Source: CAZNAQ01 sp964585585 (GTDB taxonomy: Bacteria; Patescibacteriota; Patescibacteriia; Patescibacteriales; JAGXOH01). From it: a stretch of 46,849 nt of DNA. The stretch's first letter is position 1. Each line of letters opens with the position of its first letter. Position numbers and translations under genes: made by a program. Below are positions 20,196 through 27,164 of this stretch, piece by piece. The notes beneath the pieces were generated by a model. That model saw only the letters and a program-made list of their open reading frames with translations. It was not told the origin of the DNA and did no database searches. The DNA is taken from positions 1 to 46,849 of the forward strand of contig CAZPEL010000001.1 in assembly GCA_964585585.1 (NCBI GenBank). The letters are read 5' to 3'.

Positions 20196-21293
20196 ATGTT
20201 ATCAAAAAGAATACAAAAAATGGAGGAATCCGGTATTCGCAAAGTTTTTGAGATGGCCGCCCAAAACCAAGGGGATATGGTAGATCTTTCCATTGGCCAA
20301 CCCCATTTTTATACCCCGGAGAGTTTAAAAGAGTCCCTGTGTCGAGCCGGTCAAGAGGATTTCAATCGTTATACTTCCACCAAGGGTTTGCAGGGCCTAA
20401 GGGAGCAGATAGTTTCTAAATTACAGAACAGGAACGGCATATCGGCCTCCATGGAAGAGGTAATGGTGACCAGCGGGGTGAGTGGCGCCATTTTTTTGAG
20501 TTTGGCTTCGATCGTGGACCCGGGAGATGAGGTGGTTCTACCAGACCCTTATTTTGTTCTATATAAGCAGTTGCTTGATTTTTTAGGCGCTGAGACGGTT
20601 TTCTGGGATACTTACCCCGACTTTCATCCGGATCCGGATAAATTAAAAAAGCTGATAAACTCCCGGACCAAGGCGGTTATCCTGAATACACCCAATAACC
20701 CCACAGGAATGGTTTATTCCCGGTCGGAACTGGAAAAAGTGGCCGAGGTGGCCGAGCAGAAAGGGGTGTGGGTCCTGGCGGACGAGGTTTATGAGAAGTT
20801 TGATTTTGATAATAGATTCTTTAGTATAGGCAGTATTTATGACAAGACCATTACTTGGAACGGTTTTTCCAAGAGTCATTTGATAACCGGTTGGAGAGTG
20901 GGATATGTCCATGCGCCGGCGGAGATAATAGAGGCCATGAACAAATTGCAACAATATACTTTTGTTTGCGCCCCCGCTCCCACCCAGAGAGCTCTGGAGT
21001 TAGAAGGGGAGATAGATCTATCTCATTGCGTAAATGTTTATAAGAGTAATCGGGATCTTTTGGTTTCCCGGCTTAAATCGGAATATCAATTCCGAATCCC
21101 GGAGGGAGGTTATTATGCCTTTGTCAAATACCCAGAGGGAAAGAAGGACTTGGTCCAGGATTTGATCCGATACCAAGTTTTGGTGATTCCCGGAGAAGTG
21201 TTTTCCCGGAAAAGCGGCTATTTTCGCATCTCTTTGGCGGTTGATCCGGAAACTTTGAAAAAGGGGATTGAGATCTTGAATAAAATAATATAA
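20196..21293 (+). CDS. Class I/II aminotransferase, likely aromatic
   Basis: A 365-residue PLP-dependent aminotransferase of fold type I. It has LSIGQPHFYTPESL near the start, NTPNNPTGMVYS (N168 region), ADEVYEKF (about 195-202), the PLP lysine K226 in WNGFSKSHLITGWR, the R234 of TGWR, and a C-terminal FRISLAVD that supplies the substrate carboxylate-binding Arg. Family level does not fix the substrate, but the gene begins 2 bases after the tyrA-chorismate mutase fusion and is the last of the operon, so transamination of phenylpyruvate and 4-hydroxyphenylpyruvate is the natural role. It differs from the other aminotransferase at 27165, which is longer and in another operon. Confidence 0.88.
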   Translation: MLSKRIQKMEESGIRKVFEMAAQNQGDMVDLSIGQPHFYTPESLKESLCRAGQEDFNRYTSTKGLQGLREQIVSKLQNRNGISASMEEVMVTSGVSGAIFLSLASIVDPGDEVVLPDPYFVLYKQLLDFLGAETVFWDTYPDFHPDPDKLKKLINSRTKAVILNTPNNPTGMVYSRSELEKVAEVAEQKGVWVLADEVYEKFDFDNRFFSIGSIYDKTITWNGFSKSHLITGWRVGYVHAPAEIIEAMNKLQQYTFVCAPAPTQRALELEGEIDLSHCVNVYKSNRDLLVSRLKSEYQFRIPEGGYYAFVKYPEGKKDLVQDLIRYQVLVIPGEVFSRKSGYFRISLAVDPETLKKGIEILNKII

Positions 21294-21300
21294 AAACCAT

Positions 21301-21334
21301 AAAAAACAGCCCTTTGTGTTCGGGGCTGTTTTTT
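21301..21334. terminator. Bidirectional terminator between convergent genes
   Basis: AAAAAACAGCCC (21301-21312) pairs with GGGCTGTTTTTT (21323-21334). A-tract and T-tract on either side let it stop both the aromatic operon (+) and rpmA (-). Confidence 0.93.
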
Positions 21335-21335
21335 A

Positions 21336-21626
21336 TTATTTTTTCTCTTCTTGAGGGATAACATCAACTATTTTGGTATTTTTGAGTTGATTGTTGAATT
21401 TTTTCAATTTTTTGTCAGTGAATTTGACTATACCTTGTTTGAGAGCGAAAAGGGTATCATCTTTACCTTTGCTCACATTTTTTCCGGGATGGAATTTAGT
21501 GCCTCTTTGCCTGATGATTATCGCTCCGGCTTTGGCCAGCTGGCCTTCAAATAATTTCACTCCGAGGCGTTTTCCGGCCGAATCCCTAACATTAGCCGTA
21601 GATCCACCCGCTTTCTTGTGTGCCAT
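21336..21626 (-). CDS. rpmA: 50S ribosomal protein L27
   Basis: A 96-residue L27. The N-terminus MAHKKAGGSTANVRDSAGKR is canonical and lacks the cleaved extension found in Firmicutes. GVKLFEGQLAKAGAIIIRQR and GTKFHPGKNV follow as expected, and the last 20 residues are a lysine-rich tail. L27 reaches toward the peptidyl-transferase centre. The usual partner rplU (L21) is not adjacent: upstream is a divergent murein hydrolase. The gene has its own strong promoter (21711-21739) and a 78-base leader with a 15-bp hairpin that includes the only purine-rich stretch near the start codon. Confidence 0.97.
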   Translation of the reverse strand: MAHKKAGGSTANVRDSAGKRLGVKLFEGQLAKAGAIIIRQRGTKFHPGKNVSKGKDDTLFALKQGIVKFTDKKLKKFNNQLKNTKIVDVIPQEEKK

Positions 21627-21638
21627 AAGCTATATAAA

Positions 21639-21672
21639 TCCCTTAAAATTCTTATTTAAGAACTTTAAGGGA
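21639..21672 (-). promoter_or_regulatory. Leader hairpin of rpmA
   Basis: On the minus strand, TCCCTTAAAGTTCTT pairs with AAGAATTTTAAGGGA over an AAAU loop (15 bp, one G-U pair), ending 12 bases before the rpmA ATG and followed by TTTATAT. The 3' arm contains AAGGGA, the only Shine-Dalgarno-like stretch. It could act as an attenuator or block translation. Confidence 0.55.
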
Positions 21673-21710
21673 AAAGCGTTTTATTTACTTATATTTTATT
21701 TATAGGGATT

Positions 21711-21739
21711 ATGATAGCAAATAGCTTGTATTGTGTCAA
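21711..21739 (-). promoter_or_regulatory. Promoter of rpmA
   Basis: On the minus strand a perfect TTGACA (21734-21739), a 17-bp spacer and TATCAT (21711-21716). Its -35 overlaps the -35 of the divergent promoter at 21731 by three bases. Confidence 0.8.
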
Positions 21740-21759
21740 TATGGAAAAAATGCTATAAT
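21731..21759 (+). promoter_or_regulatory. Promoter of the M23 hydrolase gene
   Basis: TTGTGT (21731-21736), a 17-bp spacer ending in TGC and a perfect TATAAT (21754-21759), i.e. an extended -10. It overlaps the rpmA promoter, so the two transcripts probably compete. Confidence 0.8.
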
Positions 21760-21792
21760 AAAAACAAAGTTTAAATTAAAGATTTTTATCAT

Positions 21793-23019
21793 ATGAATTC
21801 AAAAAGAACTAGGGTATTGTTGGGTATATTGATGTTCGTCCTGGTTTTTGGAATGGCCAAGTCCAGTTATGGTAGCAATTCTTCCAATAGGGAAGTGGAT
21901 TATTTGAATGAGCAGATCCAAGCTAAAAAGGAAGAAATAGAGGAAATGAAGGAACAGAGGGAGAAATATTCTCAAAAAATAGACAGATTGCAAAACCAAA
22001 AGGCAAGCTTAAGGAATCAATTGGATCTATTGGAGAATCGTTTGGCTAAGACTGAGTTAGAGATCAGGGACACGGAGAATCAGATCAACAAGGTTAATTT
22101 GGAGATAAGGAAAGCTGATTTTGAAATTCGGGAGAAAAAGAAAAAGATCCAAAAGGAAAAAGACCATATAGCCAAGATAATCAATCTGATATACAAGCAA
22201 AATCAGGCGGATACCCTGGAGATACTTTTGTTGAATGAATCCTTTGCTGAATTTATAAATAAATTGAAATATTTGCAGGATATAAATGAGGAAATAGAAA
22301 TAGGGGTAAAGGAGTTAAAACAAGACAGGAAGGATCTGAAGGTAAAGAAGGAGAATTTGGAAGAAAAGAATAAGAAATTGGCTCGACTTAAAAAAGAATT
22401 GCAAAACAAAAAAGAGGAGCTGGAAGAAAATCAGGAAAGTAAGAAATTCTTGCTTCAAAAAACGGATAGTTCCGAGGATAGGTATCAGCAATTATTGAGA
22501 CAGGCCGAAGAAGAGAGACAGCAAACATCCAGAGAGATAGCTTCTTTGGAAAAGAAGGTCCGGGAAAAGCTAAAGGATAAGCCCAAAGAGGAATTATCCT
22601 TAAACGACAATGGCTTTATTTGGCCGGTTCCCAATCATTATGTGACCGTGGGGTTTCATGATCCGGATTATCCCTTTAGATATCTTTTTGAACATCCGGC
22701 TATAGATATTCGGGCCTCCCAAGGAACGCCCATAAAAGCGGCCGCTTCCGGCTATATAGCCAGGGTCAAATACAACCGCAATAGCTCCAAATATGCTTAT
22801 ATAATGATTATTCACGGAGATGGTATGGCCACTGTGTATGGCCATGTATCCAAGCCCCTGGTCAGTGAAGAGGATTATGTGGTCCAAGGGCAGAATATAG
22901 CTTTGAGTGGCGGTATGCCGGGAACTTCCGGGGCCGGTTATTTGACCACCGGACCACACCTTCATTTTGAACTCAGAAAGGACGGCATTCCCATTGATCC
23001 TTTACCAAATTTACCTTAA
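21793..23019 (+). CDS. EnvC-like murein hydrolase, coiled coil plus M23 domain
   Basis: A 408-residue exported protein. Residues 1-~28 are a signal peptide. Residues ~35-260 are nearly continuous coiled coil (long Lys/Glu heptads such as EEIEEMKEQREKYSQKI), as in EnvC and PcsB. Residues ~285-405 are a LytM/M23 peptidase: FEHPAIDIRASQGTPIKAAA holds the HxxxD zinc site and GPHLHFELRKDG the HxH site, so the domain looks catalytically intact, unlike EnvC itself, whose LytM site is degenerate. It should cut peptidoglycan cross-links during division. Its last 9 bases overlap the end of the convergent recombinase gene (23011-23829), with no terminator between. Confidence 0.92.
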   Translation: MNSKRTRVLLGILMFVLVFGMAKSSYGSNSSNREVDYLNEQIQAKKEEIEEMKEQREKYSQKIDRLQNQKASLRNQLDLLENRLAKTELEIRDTENQINKVNLEIRKADFEIREKKKKIQKEKDHIAKIINLIYKQNQADTLEILLLNESFAEFINKLKYLQDINEEIEIGVKELKQDRKDLKVKKENLEEKNKKLARLKKELQNKKEELEENQESKKFLLQKTDSSEDRYQQLLRQAEEERQQTSREIASLEKKVREKLKDKPKEELSLNDNGFIWPVPNHYVTVGFHDPDYPFRYLFEHPAIDIRASQGTPIKAAASGYIARVKYNRNSSKYAYIMIIHGDGMATVYGHVSKPLVSEEDYVVQGQNIALSGGMPGTSGAGYLTTGPHLHFELRKDGIPIDPLPNLP

Positions 23020-23829
23020 AAAACTATTTTTGATATTTAGATAATCTGTTTTGGAATCGATTTCTTGCCATAAAGCGGGGGAGTGGATATCAGGAATGTT
23101 AGTTTTTTGTTTTAAAATAAAAGAATTTCTTAAATCTCGGATTGTTAAATTTTTGTTTATTGAGATTTTATATTTATTAAAGATTTCTTCTACCGCTTTT
23201 TCAGTTAAAGGTGGTTTTTTTTGATTGTTGAAGGCCGGACTAAAGCTGCAAAAAAGGTAGCTTTCTGAATCTGCCTTTATCAAAGAGGAGTAGCTTTTTA
23301 TTTCCATTAGAAGTTTTTGTGGTGTTGCAACCTGTTTATCCCTAATAATTATGGAATTTCCCTTTATGTTCTTTAATTTTATACTGGTTATATCTTTTGT
23401 TCGCGCACCCGTGTAATATATTATTTTTAAAAGTAACTTATCTCTATTTTTGGTTTTTTTGTCTTTTGCAATGTTGTCTATATAAGAAAATAATTTATCA
23501 ATATTTTTTATTTCTTTAATATTTTTCTTGTTGCTAGTTTTTACAGCTTTTAAGTTATTATATTTTATATTTAAATTCTCCTGTTGATTGAGAAACTTTA
23601 TAAAACTTTTTATCGCAGCTAATTTAACATTAACTGTTTGGGGGGAATATTTTGTTTTTAAATGATCTTTGTAGTTAATAAGGGTTTTGTTATCAAGATT
23701 ATTTAAATTTATTTTATTTTCGTTTAAAAAATTTAAAAATTTTGTCAAGGAAATAGGATATGTTTCCAGTGCTGATTTGGAATATTTCTTTTCTTTTAGG
23801 TAGTTTGAGTAATCCTTTATTATAGACAT
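23011..23829 (-). CDS. Variant tyrosine recombinase (HxxR changed to RxxR)
   Basis: A 272-residue protein, very rich in Lys, Asn and Ile and encoded by strongly AT-rich DNA. Residues 1-~95 resemble a SAM-like core-binding domain (YSPQTVNVKLAAIKSFIKFL). The catalytic half has YYTGARTKDITSIKL with the first Arg at R143 (Arg-I site), LTIRDLRNSFIL where R234 is Arg-II but the usual His of H-x-L-R is R231, W254 at the His/Trp site, and Y263 exactly nine residues later as candidate nucleophile. The protein ends nine residues after the Tyr. It follows the nuclease-like gene by 2 bases and is the third gene of the Xer operon. A real but unusual integrase/recombinase is likely. Confidence 0.7.
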   Translation of the reverse strand: MSIIKDYSNYLKEKKYSKSALETYPISLTKFLNFLNENKINLNNLDNKTLINYKDHLKTKYSPQTVNVKLAAIKSFIKFLNQQENLNIKYNNLKAVKTSNKKNIKEIKNIDKLFSYIDNIAKDKKTKNRDKLLLKIIYYTGARTKDITSIKLKNIKGNSIIIRDKQVATPQKLLMEIKSYSSLIKADSESYLFCSFSPAFNNQKKPPLTEKAVEEIFNKYKISINKNLTIRDLRNSFILKQKTNIPDIHSPALWQEIDSKTDYLNIKNSFLR

Positions 23830-23831
23830 AA

Positions 23832-24320
23832 CTACATTTTAAATTCTACAGAGTAAAAATCAGAAGGAACTATAAGTATTTTGCACTCACTCATAAAAGA
23901 AAAATTCAAATAAAGTTTATATAAATTAATAGAACCAACTTCTATATAGGTACTAATTTCTTTTACGTATAAATCAGCTTGTCCATAATGCAAATTCGGC
24001 TCCGAGTAGACATTTAAACAATGGTGCTCAAAATAGTTTTTGATCATGTTCATCATGTTATTGTGCCATATTGCACCATGGGGCTTTGTGCTATTTTTTT
24101 CAGGGCCATGTTTATATTTTTTAAAATTCCATATTTTGTTTTGTTCGTAGTTTATTTTAGTCGTGTTTATTTTCCCCGATACTATTAATATGGATATCAT
24201 TCTGAACAAACAATTATTGCATTTAATGGGGTCATTTTGAGTGTAGGGAGATAGTTCAATGTTGTTTTTCAAAAAGTTTGTTGTTTCGAGTATATTTTTT
24301 TCCACTTTTTTCCAGGTCAT
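23832..24320 (-). CDS. AT-rich unknown protein, possible PD-(D/E)xK nuclease fold
   Basis: A 162-residue soluble protein between two tyrosine recombinase genes. Its start overlaps the stop of the XerC/D-like gene by four bases, and the next gene follows after 2 bases. The N-terminal part has a CNNC motif (C34, C37). The C-terminal half reads like a restriction-endonuclease-like core: H86 in IWHNNMMNMIKNYF, E107 in YSEPNLHYGQADLYV, D116, then E127 in TYIEVGS, followed by a strand ILIVPSDF. That is an E, D, ExG series in place of the canonical ExK, so catalysis is uncertain. I know no named family. Base composition matches the downstream recombinase, suggesting both were acquired together. Confidence 0.6.
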   Translation of the reverse strand: MTWKKVEKNILETTNFLKNNIELSPYTQNDPIKCNNCLFRMISILIVSGKINTTKINYEQNKIWNFKKYKHGPEKNSTKPHGAIWHNNMMNMIKNYFEHHCLNVYSEPNLHYGQADLYVKEISTYIEVGSINLYKLYLNFSFMSECKILIVPSDFYSVEFKM

Positions 24321-25288
24321 AGATTTTTTTTGTTTGTTTTTCTGCCACTGTGTAATTTTTTATGAGCATCCCGGAGACGCTTGCTGGTTACATGCGTATA
24401 TATTTGAGTGGTGGAAATATTTTTATGTCCCAGAAATTCTTGGACCAATCTTAGATCCGCCCCCTGAGACAACAGATCTGTGGCAAAAGAATGTCTAATG
24501 GAATGCGGAGTGATTATAGTGGGCAAACCGGCTATTTTCACATATTTTTTTATTATATCATCAATACTTTTAACAGTTAGTCGTCTTGATTGATTTGATC
24601 TCTGAGCTGGGCGCCAATAATTTATAAATAAAGCTTCGTCCATATCTTTGCGTTTATTCAGATATCTTCTGAGAGAGTCTACGGCTCGCTCGGAAAAATA
24701 TACAGTTCTAATTTTTTCTCCTTTTCCTATAATAGAAATTTCCAGGTCTTGAGTATCTTTTTTTATTTTGAGTTGATCCCGGTTGAGGTTAACTAATTCC
24801 GCCACTCTTAAGCCAGTAGAGAAGAGGGTCTCTAATATAGCTTTATCTCTTAGGCCGGTTATTTTATTTAGATTGGGAGCATTTAGAAGTTTTTCTAATT
24901 GCTCTAATGTTAGGAATTTTACTTCTGAATCTGATTTATCTTTGGCCAATTTGATCTTGTCAGGGGGGAGGGAAGTGATGTTCTTTTCCAAAAAAAAGCT
25001 CAATAATGATCTCAGAGCTATAAGATATAGATTTTGAGTGGTTTTTTTTAGAGTTTTTCGAGTTCTAGGGTCTACATGTCTGGCTAAGAAAAGTCTATAT
25101 TTTGATACAATATCGGTATTCAGTTCATTTGGTTTTAAGTGAGAGAGGTTGTTGTTTTTTAGCCAATCAAAAAATTTATTTAAAAAACGATGATAATTTT
25201 TTTGAGAAGTGCTGGATAAACCTTGTTCTATTTCCAGATAGTCTAAATATTTTTGTCTATATTCGATTATAGGTTTGTTTTTTTCCAT
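24317..25288 (-). CDS. XerC/D-type tyrosine recombinase
   Basis: A 323-residue site-specific recombinase. The N-terminal SAM-like domain (about residues 5-105) has FLDWLK-type helices as in Xer proteins. The catalytic domain has all six active-site positions: R161 in STGLRVAEL, K189 in IIGKGEK, H262 and R265 in ITPHSIRHSFATDLL, H288 in LGHKNISTTQIYTHV, and the nucleophile Y297. A short Lys-rich tail follows. As the only complete Xer in the window it is a good candidate for the chromosome-dimer-resolving recombinase. It is transcribed from a near-perfect promoter at 25353-25381 and leads an operon with two AT-rich genes; the start ATG is 58 bases after the predicted transcription start. Confidence 0.9.
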   Translation of the reverse strand: MEKNKPIIEYRQKYLDYLEIEQGLSSTSQKNYHRFLNKFFDWLKNNNLSHLKPNELNTDIVSKYRLFLARHVDPRTRKTLKKTTQNLYLIALRSLLSFFLEKNITSLPPDKIKLAKDKSDSEVKFLTLEQLEKLLNAPNLNKITGLRDKAILETLFSTGLRVAELVNLNRDQLKIKKDTQDLEISIIGKGEKIRTVYFSERAVDSLRRYLNKRKDMDEALFINYWRPAQRSNQSRRLTVKSIDDIIKKYVKIAGLPTIITPHSIRHSFATDLLSQGADLRLVQEFLGHKNISTTQIYTHVTSKRLRDAHKKLHSGRKTNKKNL

Positions 25289-25352
25289 AAAAGATAGGGA
25301 GTTTAGTTATTATATATTACTTCATGTTATGTAGGTTAATTAACGTATTATC

Positions 25353-25381
25353 ATAATAACACCGGAATCGGGGCCTGTCAA
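25353..25381 (-). promoter_or_regulatory. Near-consensus promoter of the Xer operon
   Basis: On the minus strand TTGACA (25376-25381), 17-bp spacer and TATTAT (25353-25358). The operon of three genes can therefore be expressed independently of the ftsQ genes upstream. Confidence 0.8.
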
Positions 25382-25397
25382 ACCCTTCCCCGTTATT

Positions 25398-25544
25398 TTA
25401 ATAAGGCGCGATATGAAGTCCCATGATATTGATCTCCGGCACGAATAAAAGAATTATTTTTAAGATCAATAAGAAGAATCCTATGACCACTAAGCAAAAA
25501 ATTATGACTGCCAAGAAAAAAACCGTTTTAAATAATTTTTCCAT
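25398..25544 (-). CDS. 48-aa single-helix membrane protein behind ftsQ
   Basis: A 48-codon frame starts 11 bases after the ftsQ stop, with AAGGA 5 bases before its ATG. The peptide begins MEKLFKTVFFLAVIIF, continues as one long hydrophobic helix to about residue 35 and ends in a short tail (PEINIMGLHIAPY). It is too short to be FtsL or FtsB, which carry a periplasmic coiled coil, but the position right after ftsQ suggests a link with the division complex. It has not been matched to a family. The spacing, ribosome binding site and membrane profile support a real gene. Confidence 0.6.
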   Translation of the reverse strand: MEKLFKTVFFLAVIIFCLVVIGFFLLILKIILLFVPEINIMGLHIAPY

Positions 25545-25555
25545 ATGTCCTTGAT

Positions 25556-26413
25556 TTATTTATAAAATATTCTATCCCCGTATTTTAAAATTATATATTC
25601 TTTGTTCAAAAAATCGTCCTTTAATTCGTTTCTTTTCAATAGCAAAAGTTTTTTTATCTGTTGGGTCGGTTCAGCTTCCATATTCAGATAGATCATAGGG
25701 CCCTGTTGGATCTGCATTTTTATGGTATTTTTATCCACTTCTTCCATATCAGGGATCTGATTGTCCAGAATAAAATTCTTTATTTTTATTTCCGAGTCCT
25801 TTTGTTCTAAGGACTGGTAGAGTTCGGTGATATAGGAAATATAGTCCCTTTTAACATAAGACCTATCTCCGGAGATCTTGTTGTTGTCGCCAATATTTTT
25901 TATCAAAGGCACTTTTCGGTCCTTGATGTCTTTTTGCGCCCTGATGATATAATTTTGCCCATCTATTTCATAATATTTGTCCCGTTCTTGCAATATATAG
26001 GCACATTGGCTTTCTCGGACCTTAATGATCAGTTTGTTGGGGATCTTTTTGTTTATTTTGACCTCCGGGAAGTGGTATTTATTTTTCAGGTCCCCTATTA
26101 ATTTGTCTTTGTGGAAAAGAAATAAATTTCTTTGGGACAAAACTACCAGTTCCGGAGTTTTGCTTTGTTGCCAAGCTTTTTTTCTGATATTTTCCTCCGG
26201 GGTTCGCGAGGCCCCTTTTACCTCTATTTTGTCTATATTCCAGAATCCGGAAAAAAACAACCACCACCCTACTCCGCAGATCAGGGCTATTAACAACAGG
26301 ACTAAAAACAGCTTTTTCCAGTTGATATGGCGTTTTTTCTTTTTTTTCTTTATAAAAGGATTTTTGATGTCCTGTTTATGTTTGTGGTAATCCTTTATCC
26401 TTTTGTTTCCCAT
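25556..26413 (-). CDS. ftsQ: FtsQ-type cell division protein
   Basis: A 285-residue bitopic protein. A short, very basic cytoplasmic tail (residues 1-32, with KKKKKKRH) precedes one membrane helix (about 34-55). The POTRA domain follows directly (FWNIDKIEVKGASRTPEENI, then KIPNKLIIKVRESQCAYIL), and the FtsQ beta-domain occupies about residues 135-280. FtsQ joins FtsL and FtsB to the division machinery. The start overlaps the end of the Mur-ligase-like gene by 38 bases, an unusually long overlap; no later Met is available before the membrane helix. It is the third gene of an operon beginning with an aminotransferase, unlike the usual mur-ftsQ-ftsA-ftsZ order. Confidence 0.85.
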   Translation of the reverse strand: MGNKRIKDYHKHKQDIKNPFIKKKKKKRHINWKKLFLVLLLIALICGVGWWLFFSGFWNIDKIEVKGASRTPEENIRKKAWQQSKTPELVVLSQRNLFLFHKDKLIGDLKNKYHFPEVKINKKIPNKLIIKVRESQCAYILQERDKYYEIDGQNYIIRAQKDIKDRKVPLIKNIGDNNKISGDRSYVKRDYISYITELYQSLEQKDSEIKIKNFILDNQIPDMEEVDKNTIKMQIQQGPMIYLNMEAEPTQQIKKLLLLKRNELKDDFLNKEYIILKYGDRIFYK

Positions 26414-27155
26414 GTTTATCTTCTAATACCTTTTTTATTATTAAACCGATCACAAAGGCATAGATATGGTGTTGCCCGAATTTGGGTATTTGATATTCCT
26501 TGATCTCGCCTTGAAGATCGAGTTTTAGGATCTGTCCGGTACGGATCTTTTCCGCGTCGGTTATTCGGGCTTGGGCTTCTTGGTCTTGGCCATAATATAT
26601 AACTTTTTGGGGTTTGTTTTCCCCGATCTTTTTGACTCGGTAATTATCGGCATTAAGGATCAGGGTGCCGTTCTTCCGAGTTTTTCGGGCCAATATTTCG
26701 TATTCCCGGACCAATTCGTCCATATCGGCAAAGCCCTCTTTGTATCTTTGGGTTATGTCGGTTATTATGCTTATTTGCGGCTTGATCATGGATAGTAAGT
26801 ATTCCATATCGCCCTCGTCCGAGGTGCCCAGGCCCAAGATCAAGTATTCGGGAAAATCTTTTTGAAAAATTCTTAAAGGGGCTTTTAAGATGATAGGCAG
26901 CCACTTCCTGTATTCATTGTATCCGCTTTCCAGGTAAAGAATGGCCAAGGGCAAACCGATCTCGGTGTTGAAGTTTTTGGGGTTGGCTCTGGCCGATACC
27001 CCTAATTCCTGTAGCCGGGCCTTGACCTCTTTTTTAACAAAATTTTTATTAGTGCTTCCGGCCACTCCGATCACTAAGGGGCGATGGATCTGAATGACTA
27101 ATTTGGTGATCAGTTTTAGATAATATTTAAGAAAGATCTTGAAAAAAGATTTCAT
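26376..27155 (-). CDS. Degenerate Mur-ligase-like (MurF-type) central domain protein
   Basis: A 259-residue protein that resembles only the central ATP-binding domain of MurF-type ligases. It starts with a hydrophobic, basic segment, then VIGVAGSTNKNFVKKEV where Mur ligases have the P-loop GxNGKTT; here residues 33-38 are GSTNKN, so the Lys is retained out of register and the Thr pair is lost. FNTEIGLPLAILYLESG, LILGLGTSDEGDMEYL, and SIITDITQRYKEGFADMDEL follow the MurF pattern, as does GQHHIYAFVIGLIIKKVLE. The N-terminal UDP-binding and C-terminal amino-acid-binding domains of a ~450-residue MurF are missing. It is probably not a ligase; a structural or regulatory envelope role near FtsQ is possible. 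Confidence 0.7.
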   Translation of the reverse strand: MKSFFKIFLKYYLKLITKLVIQIHRPLVIGVAGSTNKNFVKKEVKARLQELGVSARANPKNFNTEIGLPLAILYLESGYNEYRKWLPIILKAPLRIFQKDFPEYLILGLGTSDEGDMEYLLSMIKPQISIITDITQRYKEGFADMDELVREYEILARKTRKNGTLILNADNYRVKKIGENKPQKVIYYGQDQEAQARITDAEKIRTGQILKLDLQGEIKEYQIPKFGQHHIYAFVIGLIIKKVLEDKHGKQKDKGLPQT

Positions 27156-27164
27156 AATGTAATA

